Made by a program: the position numbers and the translations under genes
Shown: piece by piece, positions 18,513 to 26,348 of the stretch
How positions within the stretch are numbered: the first letter of the stretch is position 1
How the letters are laid out: every line of letters starts with the position of its first letter
Assembly: GCF_017696055.1 (NCBI RefSeq)
Contig: NZ_JAAORG010000003.1
Span: 496,001-560,000 of the forward strand
Direction: 5' to 3'
Length of the DNA: 64,000 bases
DNA from: Prochlorococcus marinus XMU1406
GTDB lineage: Bacteria > Cyanobacteriota > Cyanobacteriia > PCC-6307 > Cyanobiaceae
Notes under the pieces: model-generated
Told to the model about the DNA's origin: nothing
Database searches by the model: none
What the model saw: only the letters and a program-made list of their open reading frames with translations

Positions 18513-19814
18513 TTACACTCCAGTATGAAGAGTTTTTCGCCAAAGTATCTTTTTGGGAAAAATAGACATCTTTATTGTTACCCAGGGGATTACTATAAAC
18601 CAATGTGATAAATAAAAAACCGATATAAATACCATCCAAAAGTTGCTTGTTTGCAATACGGGTACCTCGCTTTTACAAGAAGAACCGTACCAAAAAGCAA
18701 TTCCAGATAACATAAAAGCTGTGAATGAAATAGGCCAGTAAATTGGTGAATCTAATAAAGCAATACTGAGAACTAAATCAAAAATAGTAATGATTGGCAG
18801 TGCATATTGCAAGATGAAGAAGTAAGTTAAATCAAATTTTTGCAAATAATCAATTTTATTTGTAAGTAATTGATCCCCATAATCAAAGAATCTTTGCAAC
18901 CCCCCCTCTGCCCATCTTTGTCTTTGCGCTAATAAAGCATTTAAATTCTCAACTGCTTCCTCCATGACTGGAGGATCCCATAAGATTCCAATTCTAGATT
19001 TTGATAATAATAGCCTTAAACTTAAGTCGAGATCATCTGTAACTGTGTCTTCATTAAAAGAACCACATGCCAATAATGTATCTTTCTTAATTAATTGACC
19101 ATTTCCCCTTAATTCAGAAACTCCAGCAACTGATAATCTTCCATATTGAAAGATTGCGTCCATAGCCATCTCCATTGACTGACATGAAGTTAAAAAATTC
19201 TTACTTACATTTGTTACTGATTTTCTTAATTGAACTGCAGACCAATCACCATCTTCTACAAAACTAAATAATCTTATCAAAGAATCTTGTTTTAATTGAG
19301 CATCAGCATCCAAAACTAATAACCATTCACCATGCGTAAACTTCAAGGCATAATTTAAAGCTCCTGACTTTCCGCCTCCTGCGTTTGGAGAACGACTTAC
19401 TACTTTTAGCTTTTCATATTGTCTAGATAATCGATCTAAAATTAAAGGAGTCTTATCAGAACTACCATCATCGATTATGTAAATATTTAATTGATTTGTT
19501 GGATAATCTAAATTAAATAATCTTTCAACCAATCTAGCTATGACATTCTCTTCATCTCTAGCTGCGACTAAAATATCAAGCACGGGTAACTTTTTTTTGC
19601 TAATTTTGCTGCTCAGAGTATTTGCAACTTTATTTCTTTTGAAATTCCTAGAAATAACTATTAAACCGTACAAAACAATCACAAAAGAAAGTGTCAATAT
19701 AAGATGAAAGAAAATTTCGATATTATAAATATGAGGAATAAGAGCTACTAAAAAACAAGCGATAAGAAATATAAACGACTTCAATCTTCGATTTTTATAA
19801 AAACCCTTTCCCAT
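18513..19814 (-). CDS. Membrane glycosyltransferase, family 2
   Basis: A probable processive beta-glycosyltransferase that transfers sugars from nucleotide sugars to an envelope polysaccharide or lipid. Two N-terminal membrane segments (about residues 13-30 and 33-53) precede a GT-A domain with DDGSSDKT, the LDADAQ metal-binding motif, TDDLDLSLRL and the QRQRWAEGG (QxxRW) motif of cellulose- and hyaluronan-synthase-like enzymes. Three or so membrane helices follow at the C-terminus. The product is not predictable; it may be exopolysaccharide or a glycolipid. The neighbour upstream on the same strand is a SpoIID/LytB-type cell-wall protein, which supports an envelope role. It ends one base from the dnaX stop on the opposite strand. 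Confidence 0.85.
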   Translation of the reverse strand: MGKGFYKNRRLKSFIFLIACFLVALIPHIYNIEIFFHLILTLSFVIVLYGLIVISRNFKRNKVANTLSSKISKKKLPVLDILVAARDEENVIARLVERLFNLDYPTNQLNIYIIDDGSSDKTPLILDRLSRQYEKLKVVSRSPNAGGGKSGALNYALKFTHGEWLLVLDADAQLKQDSLIRLFSFVEDGDWSAVQLRKSVTNVSKNFLTSCQSMEMAMDAIFQYGRLSVAGVSELRGNGQLIKKDTLLACGSFNEDTVTDDLDLSLRLLLSKSRIGILWDPPVMEEAVENLNALLAQRQRWAEGGLQRFFDYGDQLLTNKIDYLQKFDLTYFFILQYALPIITIFDLVLSIALLDSPIYWPISFTAFMLSGIAFWYGSSCKSEVPVLQTSNFWMVFISVFYLSHWFIVIPWVTIKMSIFPKKILWRKTLHTGV

Positions 19815-19841
19815 AAAAGTAAATTTTTAATTATTTAATTT

Positions 19842-21380
19842 TCATTGAGACAATATCTCAATTTTTTTTAGTTTTGCATCTCGATAGTAATGATTCAATA
19901 TTTGTTCATAAGAGAATCCTAATTTAGCCATTTCAATTGCTCCTGACTGAGATAAACCTACACCATGACCGAAGCCTCCTCCCCTCAAAAGCCATAAATC
20001 ATCATTTAATTTATTAATCGTAAATAAATTACTAGGTATAAAATTGAATACACGTCGAATATCATCTTTGACTAAAACAATAGATTGATTAACTTTGTTC
20101 GTTTTTATTTCCAATTTTGTCACTCTGCCACTAGAACCACGTTCAATAGAATTTAAATCCAAAACATTTTCATTAATATTTATAAGTTTGTTTTTAATTA
20201 ACTTTTCTTTAATTTCAAGACTAGAAATTTTTTTATTCCATCGGAAAAGAGAATGATTACTCCCATAAAACTGTTCTTTATCAAAATCTAAAAAATTATT
20301 TAAATCAGATTCACTTATAATTGGAAGTTTAAAAATTTTATTTAATGATTTAGAACCATCTATGATTGGATTGAAATAAGAATAATCTTGAATTTGCCAA
20401 GACTCGCCTGCAGTAGCAGATATGCCACCATTAGAACCATGGTAAAAAGCATTTATTGGTTGATTTCTATATGTGAGAATTAAATTTGAAGTTGCTTCTA
20501 TAGCTTCTTGTACTTTTTTATTTTTAGTTTTAGAAGGCTTATAAACTTGGCATTGAGTGCTTATACATAAATGATATTTATCCATATTAAATCTATCAGA
20601 ATTAAAGATTCCCCAAGTTCTGGCAATAACTGCTTGTGCTTTGAGAGCTTCTAGAGGAGAATTCGGTCCAATTTCATATGGCAAAACACCTGCCAAATAA
20701 TCATCGAACTCAATTTTTTGTACTAACGTCCAAGTTCCATATGAATCTTTTATTAAATAAAAATCTTTGCCAAAATTAGTACCATTTATTTTTATTTCCT
20801 CTTCAGCATAAATATATATAGGTCCTTCGAGTTTTATAACATTATAGTCATCTCTAAGAACAGGTGTAATTTGAATATTTCTTATTTTTCTAAAAATCGT
20901 ATTTTTTAATTCAAACTCTGGCAGATCATCTTCAAATGGAATCCATACTTCCCAATTTTTAGGGTAAGCAACAATTGTCTTAAACCCTTTATCTTTTAGT
21001 TTCTTTGCTTGTTTTTTGGCTGATTCATAGCTAGCAAAAGGACCAAAAACAATTCTTTCAATTTTTTTTGGATTTTTGTAGGGAATATCGACCCAGGTAA
21101 TATTAATCTGTTTTGATTTATACTTAATACCGTTAGACGATATTAGGTTAAGAAAACCTTTATCAGTTGTAAATTCAATATTCTTTTTCTTAGAAAAACT
21201 ATCATTTTTCCCACCAAGATATTGCTTTAAACCAATTAAAAATTTTCCTTTTTTAATTTCCTTATTTAATTCAACCTTTAGCAAATCTTCTGCTTTTACA
21301 TTAGAACTAAATTTCGTGTTAATTATTAAAAGAGAAATACAGACTAAAAATAAATTTAAAAAGGCAAATTTAAATTTCAT
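19842..21380 (-). CDS. SpoIID/LytB-domain protein with SPOR-like segment
   Basis: A predicted exported peptidoglycan enzyme. The hydrophobic N-terminus (about residues 5-22) is a signal peptide or anchor. Residues 106-148 resemble a SPOR repeat (GPFASYESAKKQAKKLKDKG). From about 190 the SpoIID domain is clear: DDYLAGVLPYEIGPNSPLEA, KAQAVIARTW, FYHGSNGG, and the C-terminal GGGFGHGVGLSQSGA motif. SpoIID of Bacillus is a lytic transglycosylase acting on denuded glycan; cyanobacteria do not sporulate, so a role in wall remodelling or division is inferred. The conserved glutamate in LPYEIG is present. It lies 27 bp upstream of the glycosyltransferase gene on the same strand. Confidence 0.87.
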   Translation of the reverse strand: MKFKFAFLNLFLVCISLLIINTKFSSNVKAEDLLKVELNKEIKKGKFLIGLKQYLGGKNDSFSKKKNIEFTTDKGFLNLISSNGIKYKSKQINITWVDIPYKNPKKIERIVFGPFASYESAKKQAKKLKDKGFKTIVAYPKNWEVWIPFEDDLPEFELKNTIFRKIRNIQITPVLRDDYNVIKLEGPIYIYAEEEIKINGTNFGKDFYLIKDSYGTWTLVQKIEFDDYLAGVLPYEIGPNSPLEALKAQAVIARTWGIFNSDRFNMDKYHLCISTQCQVYKPSKTKNKKVQEAIEATSNLILTYRNQPINAFYHGSNGGISATAGESWQIQDYSYFNPIIDGSKSLNKIFKLPIISESDLNNFLDFDKEQFYGSNHSLFRWNKKISSLEIKEKLIKNKLININENVLDLNSIERGSSGRVTKLEIKTNKVNQSIVLVKDDIRRVFNFIPSNLFTINKLNDDLWLLRGGGFGHGVGLSQSGAIEMAKLGFSYEQILNHYYRDAKLKKIEILSQ

Positions 21381-21471
21381 AAGTTAGAACTTTTCTTATC
21401 AATTAAAAACTTTAATTTGCGACAATGCGTATAAAGGTTTAGATTATCTAAATTAAACATATCTGACTTAA

Positions 21472-21669
21472 ATGTCTAAACTAAAAACTCGTAAATCAGC
21501 TGCCAAAAGATTTAAAGCTACTGCGACGGGTAAATTTATGAGAAGAAGAGCTTTCCATAATCATTTACTTGATCATAAAAGCTCCAAGTTAAAAAGACAT
21601 CTATCAACAAAAGCAGTAGTTGATGAAAGAGATGCTGATAATGTAAGATTAATGATTCCATACGCATAA
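21472..21669 (+). CDS. rpmI: Ribosomal protein bL35
   Basis: Small basic protein of the 50S subunit, 65 residues, with the family signature [20 protein letters not shown] at the N-terminus and the [14 protein letters not shown] segment. It is directly followed by rplT with a 28 bp gap, the classic L35-L20 pair. The usual upstream partner infC is absent here; the gene upstream is the divergent SpoIID-type gene. In many bacteria L20 represses this operon through the mRNA leader; a leader of at most 91 bp is available. It contains the dyad TTTAGA-TTA-TCTAAA at 21438-21452. Confidence 0.97.
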
Positions 21670-21697
21670 ATCTTTAACCAATTTTCATTAGATATTC

Positions 21698-22045
21698 ATG
21701 GCACGCGTAAAAAGAGGCAACATAGCCAGAAAAAGAAGAAACAAAATCTTAAATCTTGCAAAAGGTTTTAGAGGCGGTAATAAAAATCTTTTCAGAACCG
21801 CCAATCAAAGAGTGATGAAAGCTCTTTGTAATGCTTACAGAGATAGAAGAAGAAGAAAAAGAGATTTTAGAAGACTTTGGATTTCTAGAATTAATGCATC
21901 TGCGAGAATAAATGGCACAAACTATAGCAAGTTAATAAATGGCATGAAAAATTCAGAAATTATCATTAACAGAAAAATGCTTGCTCAACTAGCCTTAAAC
22001 GATCCTAAGTGTTTTGAAAAAATTGTTTCTTCCGTTAGTAGTTAG
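21698..22045 (+). CDS. rplT: Ribosomal protein bL20
   Basis: Binds 23S rRNA early in 50S assembly and in other bacteria also its own operon leader. 115 residues with the typical start [20 protein letters not shown], a long basic N-terminal helix ([20 protein letters not shown]) and the globular C-terminus with [11 protein letters not shown]. It is co-oriented with rpmI upstream and the TPR gene 37 bp downstream. The sequence is standard throughout. Confidence 0.98.
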   Translation: MARVKRGNIARKRRNKILNLAKGFRGGNKNLFRTANQRVMKALCNAYRDRRRRKRDFRRLWISRINASARINGTNYSKLINGMKNSEIIINRKMLAQLALNDPKCFEKIVSSVSS

Positions 22046-22082
22046 AAAAAAAGAATATAATTTTAAAAAGTAATAATAAGTA

Positions 22083-22640
22083 ATGGAAATTTCTTCCTTT
22101 CAATCCTATTTAATAATTCTTTTTGTTGTATTAATAATAATTTCTATTTTTGTATTCAGACAATTTCTAAAAACAAGAAATGAAGAATTAAATTTAATAA
22201 AATTCGAGCAGAAAGGTCTAGATTCTCTCACTAAAGCTACAGAATTATATGAATTTGGATCGATTCAGATAAAAAAAAGACTATATTTTGAAGCAACTAA
22301 AACTCTTTTAAAAGCAATTGAAAGTTATGAAAATGAACCTGATGAAGCTAAAGCCATAATAAATAACGCTTTAGGGTTTTCTTATGCTGCTCAAAATGAA
22401 TTTCAAAAAGCAATTAAACACTATAACTCTGCAATAAAATCACTCCCAGAATATCCTATAGCCCTAAATAACCTCGCATCAGCACAACAGCGTTTACTTG
22501 AATACGACTTGGCATATGCAACTTATCAAAAGGTTTTGGTAATAGATCCAAACAACAAAACAGCAATTAAAAAAAGTAAGGAGTTAGAAAAAAGAAATAA
22601 TTACAAACCTTATAAAGGTATTAAAGATAAGGGATTCTAA
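22083..22640 (+). CDS. Membrane-anchored TPR protein
   Basis: A 185-residue protein of unknown role. The N-terminus is one hydrophobic helix (about residues 8-25), then a charged region. Tetratricopeptide repeats follow at about 60-86, 90-123 and 124-157 (for example [21 protein letters not shown] and [20 protein letters not shown]), and the C-terminus is Lys-rich. TPR arrays mediate protein contacts, so a scaffold at the plasma or thylakoid membrane is likely. It sits between rplT and thiG, 2 bp before thiG, and probably shares a transcript with it, but that gives no clear function. Confidence 0.8.
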   Translation: MEISSFQSYLIILFVVLIIISIFVFRQFLKTRNEELNLIKFEQKGLDSLTKATELYEFGSIQIKKRLYFEATKTLLKAIESYENEPDEAKAIINNALGFSYAAQNEFQKAIKHYNSAIKSLPEYPIALNNLASAQQRLLEYDLAYATYQKVLVIDPNNKTAIKKSKELEKRNNYKPYKGIKDKGF

Positions 22641-22642
22641 AT

Positions 22643-23446
22643 ATGAAAAATTATTCATCTCTACTAATTGGGGGGAAACAATTTTCCAGTAGATTAATGG
22701 TAGGTACTGGCAAATACAAATCTACTCAAGATATGGTAGAAAGTTTGTCAAATTCTGAAACAGAAATCATAACCGTAGCTGTTAGAAGAATTCAAAATGA
22801 TCAGACCGGAGAAAATTTACTCGAAAAAATAAACTGGAAAAAATACTGGATGCTTCCTAATACAGCTGGTTGTGTTAATTCCGATGAGGCAGTCAGAATA
22901 GCAATTTTGGGAAGAGAACTTGCAAAATTGTCTGGTCAAGAAGAAAATAATTTTGTGAAGTTAGAAGTAATTCCTGACAAAAAGTATTTGCTACCAGATC
23001 CAATAGAAACACTTAAAGCAGCCGAAATTTTAATTAAAAAGGGTTTTTCTGTACTTCCCTATATCAATGCAGATCCTATTCTTGCAAAAAGATTGGAAGA
23101 AATAGGATGTGCAACTGTTATGCCATTAGGCTCGCCTATTGGCTCCGGGCAAGGTTTATTAAATTTATCAAACATAGAGATAATTATTGAGAATGCAAAA
23201 GTTCCAGTAATAATTGACGCAGGAATTGGGGTGCCAAGTGAAGCTTCTCAAGCTATGGAACTTGGAGCTGATGGTGTCTTAATCAATAGTGCAATAGCAC
23301 AAGCTGAAAATCCTCCTCTAATGGCTCAAGCAATCAATTATGGTGTAAAAGCTGGCAGGCAATCTTTTCTGGCAGGCAGAATAAAAAAACAAGACTTTGC
23401 TGTAGCAAGTTCACCGGAAAAAAACATCTCTAATTCTCTAAATTGA
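22643..23446 (+). CDS. thiG: Thiazole synthase
   Basis: ThiG forms the thiazole phosphate ring of thiamine from deoxyxylulose phosphate, dehydroglycine and ThiS-thiocarboxylate. The 267-residue barrel shows [26 protein letters not shown], the NTAGC motif, and the phosphate-binding segments [12 protein letters not shown] and [20 protein letters not shown]. The lysine that forms the imine is expected in the VKLEVI segment, which is present. No ThiS, ThiO or ThiE gene lies beside it. The ATG is two bases after the TPR gene stop. A weak AAGTTT/AAACTT hairpin lies just after its stop. Confidence 0.96.
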   Translation: MKNYSSLLIGGKQFSSRLMVGTGKYKSTQDMVESLSNSETEIITVAVRRIQNDQTGENLLEKINWKKYWMLPNTAGCVNSDEAVRIAILGRELAKLSGQEENNFVKLEVIPDKKYLLPDPIETLKAAEILIKKGFSVLPYINADPILAKRLEEIGCATVMPLGSPIGSGQGLLNLSNIEIIIENAKVPVIIDAGIGVPSEASQAMELGADGVLINSAIAQAENPPLMAQAINYGVKAGRQSFLAGRIKKQDFAVASSPEKNISNSLN

Positions 23447-23602
23447 GCAAAGTTTAAAAAGAGAGTAAAACTTATTATTTGATTTTATTTATCGTATTAA
23501 GAAAAAAGATTTGAAACTATTTACAATGTTTTTTCGCAAATTGGAAGCACACTGTAGTAATTTAATAAATATATTATGAATCTATTAATTCTGGAGTTCT
23601 GA

Positions 23603-24796
23603 GTGAAAGTTATTGTTCTAGGTGGAGATGGTTTTTGCGGTTGGCCTTGTGCGGTGAATTTAGCAGATCAAAATCATGAAGTAATTATTGTCGACAATTT
23701 AAGTCGTAGAAAAATTGATATTGACCTAGAGGTAGAATCTCTAACTCCAATTGCTTCGATCACAGAACGACTTTCTGCATGGGAGGAGATTGGAGGTAAG
23801 CCTATGAAATTTATAAACATGGATATCTCTAAACAATATCAAAAATTACTCAATTTGCTCATTAATGAAAAACCTGATTCTGTGATCCATTTTGCGGAAC
23901 AAAGAGCAGCGCCTTACTCGATGAAATCAAGTTTTACCAAAAGATATACAGTAGATAATAATGTTAATGGTACTCACAACCTTCTTGCTGCAATAGTAGA
24001 AAGTAATTTAGATATTCATGTTATACATTTAGGAACAATGGGAGTTTACGGATATGGATCACATAGAGGTGCAACAATTCCAGAAGGTTATCTAAAAGTT
24101 GAAGTTCCACAACCAGATGGAAGCCGCTTTGAAGAAGAAATATTACACCCTGCAAGTCCAGGTAGTGTTTACCATATGACTAAAACTTTAGATCAATTAT
24201 TATTTCTTTACTACAACAAAAATGATCTTGTAAGGATTACTGATCTACATCAAGGAATTGTTTGGGGAACAAATACAGAAGCAACTTTAAAAGATCCTAG
24301 ATTAACAAACCGATTTGACTATGACGGAGATTATGGAACTGTTCTAAACAGATTTCTAATGCAAGCTGCAATTGGATATCCATTAAGTGTTCATGGTACA
24401 GGAGGTCAAACAAGAGCCTTTATACATATAAAAGACTCTGTAAAATGTGTACAAATTGCTCTTGAAAATCCTCCAAAACCTGGAGAGAGAGTTAAAATCT
24501 TTAATCAAATGACTGAGAGTCATCAAGTTGGAGAACTAGCTAAAAAAGTTGCGTCTCTGACAGGTGCTAAAATCAATTATTTACCAAATCCAAGGAATGA
24601 AGCAGTAGAAAATGATCTAATTGTTGATAACAAATGCTTTATAGAATTAGGTTTAAACCCAACAACTCTTGATAATGGTTTATTAGAAGAAGTTGTTGAA
24701 GTTGCTAAAAAATACTCCAATAGATGTGATCTTAAGCGCATACCCTGTGTTTCATCCTGGACTAAAAAACAAGCTGAGGCTATAAAGACTAATTAA
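23603..24796 (+). CDS. sqdB: UDP-sulfoquinovose synthase
   Basis: Adds sulfite to UDP-glucose to make UDP-sulfoquinovose, the headgroup donor of the thylakoid sulfolipid SQDG. An extended SDR: the Rossmann motif GGDGFCGW is at residues 7-14 and the catalytic YxxxK is seen as YHMTK, with a Thr/Met-containing HLGTMGVYGYG strand before it, as in plant SQD1. 397 residues is the family length. The start is GTG at 23603 with a ggag motif about 8 bases upstream. The 156 bp before it hold the promoter. sqdX follows after 27 bp, completing the two-step SQDG pathway. Sulfolipids let oligotrophic cyanobacteria save phosphate. Confidence 0.97.
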   Translation: MKVIVLGGDGFCGWPCAVNLADQNHEVIIVDNLSRRKIDIDLEVESLTPIASITERLSAWEEIGGKPMKFINMDISKQYQKLLNLLINEKPDSVIHFAEQRAAPYSMKSSFTKRYTVDNNVNGTHNLLAAIVESNLDIHVIHLGTMGVYGYGSHRGATIPEGYLKVEVPQPDGSRFEEEILHPASPGSVYHMTKTLDQLLFLYYNKNDLVRITDLHQGIVWGTNTEATLKDPRLTNRFDYDGDYGTVLNRFLMQAAIGYPLSVHGTGGQTRAFIHIKDSVKCVQIALENPPKPGERVKIFNQMTESHQVGELAKKVASLTGAKINYLPNPRNEAVENDLIVDNKCFIELGLNPTTLDNGLLEEVVEVAKKYSNRCDLKRIPCVSSWTKKQAEAIKTN

Positions 24797-24823
24797 AATT
24801 TCTGAAATAATAACCTTAAGAAA

Positions 24824-25957
24824 GTGAAAATTGCATTGTTTACTGAAACTTTTTTACCTAAAGTTGACGGCATAGTCACAAGACTGACAAAAACGATTGA
24901 ATTTTTAATAAAAAATGGCGATGAAGTTATAATTTTTTGTCCAGAGGGTTGTCCAGAATCATATATGGGTGCAACTGTAGTTGGAGTCGCGGCAATGCCA
25001 TTACCTTTATACCCAGAGTTGAAGCTTGGTTTACCTGGTCCTGCAGTTTCAGATAAGTTAGAAAAATTTAATCCAGATTTGATACATGTTGTTAATCCAG
25101 CTGTACTTGGCTTAGGTGGCATATGGTTGGCGAAAACTAATAACATTCCTTTAATTGCTAGTTACCATACTCATCTTCCAAAATATCTGGAACATTACGG
25201 TATGGGTATGTTAGAGCCACTATTGTGGGAATTACTCAAAGCAGCTCATAATCAAGCCTTGTTAAACTTATGTACTTCTACCGCTATGGTAAATGAGTTA
25301 AAAGATAAAGGTATTCAAAGGACTGCTCTGTGGCAAAGGGGAGTAGATACTTACAGTTTCCGACCAGATTTGAGAAGTGAGAAAATGAGAGAAAAATTAT
25401 TTGGTAAATTTAAAGACGCTAATTACTTATTAATTTATGTAGGAAGATTATCAGCAGAAAAACAAATTGAGAGAATTAAACCAGTATTAGAAAGTATCCC
25501 TAATGCTTGCCTAGCACTTGTAGGTGACGGACCATATAGAAACCAGCTTGAAAAAATATTCGAAAATACCAAGACTAATTTCATAGGATATTTATCTGGC
25601 GATGAACTTGCTAGCGCCTATGCCTCTGGAGATATATTTTTATTTCCATCTAGTACAGAAACACTTGGGTTAGTTTTACTAGAAGCAATGGCGGCAGGAT
25701 GTCCAGTGATCGGAGCCAACAAGGGGGGGATTCCAGATATTATTAGCGATGGAATTAATGGTTGTTTATATGATCCTGATGAAAAAGATAATGGGGAACA
25801 AAGTTTGATCGAAGCGACAAAAAAAATTCTAGAGAATGAAGATAAAAGAGAAGTTATGAGGAAAGAAGCACGAAACGAAGCACAAAAATGGGATTGGAAT
25901 CAAGCAACGTTACAACTGCAAAATTATTATTCAGATACTCTCAAAGAAATAGAGTGA
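24824..25957 (+). CDS. sqdX: Sulfolipid synthase, GT4 glycosyltransferase
   Basis: Transfers sulfoquinovose from its UDP donor to diacylglycerol at the membrane. A GT-B fold: the N-terminal half starts ALFTETFLPKVDGIVTR and contains SYHTHLPKYLEHYG; the C-terminal donor-binding half has YVGRLSAEKQIE, VGDGPYR, the FPSSTETLGLVLLEAMAAG family-4 motif and GGIPDII. 377 residues. The start is GTG at 24824. Its place just after sqdB makes the SQDG role nearly certain, against other GT4 mannosyltransferases. The stop is followed 12 bp later by the end of a small minus-strand gene. Confidence 0.95.
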   Translation: MKIALFTETFLPKVDGIVTRLTKTIEFLIKNGDEVIIFCPEGCPESYMGATVVGVAAMPLPLYPELKLGLPGPAVSDKLEKFNPDLIHVVNPAVLGLGGIWLAKTNNIPLIASYHTHLPKYLEHYGMGMLEPLLWELLKAAHNQALLNLCTSTAMVNELKDKGIQRTALWQRGVDTYSFRPDLRSEKMREKLFGKFKDANYLLIYVGRLSAEKQIERIKPVLESIPNACLALVGDGPYRNQLEKIFENTKTNFIGYLSGDELASAYASGDIFLFPSSTETLGLVLLEAMAAGCPVIGANKGGIPDIISDGINGCLYDPDEKDNGEQSLIEATKKILENEDKREVMRKEARNEAQKWDWNQATLQLQNYYSDTLKEIE

Positions 25958-25969
25958 AGGTAATCTTAA

Positions 25970-26218
25970 TTATGCTACGTGTGGAGGCGTAGGACTACTA
26001 TACGAACTTAAAGGAAGTATTAGAGTAGCGATATTTTGATTCTTTTCAGGCCTTTTTTTCTTTGAGAATTTTTTACCAAAAGGCACTCTAATGACATTAG
26101 TTCCCTCAATGGAACAAATATTTGGGTTATCTCCTGAAAAATTATTGACAAAATTTGGTAATTCTAAGTTTTTAACTGGCAGATGCCTAACATTACCAGA
26201 TTTAAAATCTTTGGTCAT
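25970..26218 (-). CDS. Small hypothetical protein, 82 residues
   Basis: No family recognised. The protein is basic in the middle (RVPFGKKFSKKKRPEKNQ) and ends in a Ser/Pro-rich segment (SSYSSPTPPHVA); it has no membrane segment and only one Cys. A plus-strand ORF of 60 codons (26091-26273) overlaps it, and one of the two is a shadow. I favour the minus-strand frame because it fills the gap between sqdX and gcvP, has a GAAG motif a few bases before its ATG and reads like a soluble protein. If real, it lies downstream of gcvP in the same direction but after a likely terminator. Confidence 0.5.
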   Translation of the reverse strand: MTKDFKSGNVRHLPVKNLELPNFVNNFSGDNPNICSIEGTNVIRVPFGKKFSKKKRPEKNQNIATLILPLSSYSSPTPPHVA

Positions 26219-26332
26219 AGCTTCAAATACCCCAAAAAATTTGATGCTCGAATATTTTAATAAAAAAATTTAAAAAAATTCTATAAGAAAATATTAAATT
26301 TTTATTCACATTGATAATAACTAAGTAAATAC

Positions 26333-26348
26333 AAGGACGCTAGTCCTT
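26333..26348 (-). terminator. Hairpin just after the gcvP stop
   Basis: On the minus strand the six-base arms AAGGAC and GTCCTT with a TAGC loop start inside the gcvP stop codon and are followed by GTATTTACTT. It is short, but it is the only GC-containing perfect hairpin in this gap. It is a plausible 3' end for the gcvHP operon. Confidence 0.45.

Noticed and set aside
21438-21452. Dyad TTTAGA-TTA-TCTAAA before rpmI
   Set aside because: Six-base arms only; it could belong to an L20-type leader structure, but I cannot show the known fold.
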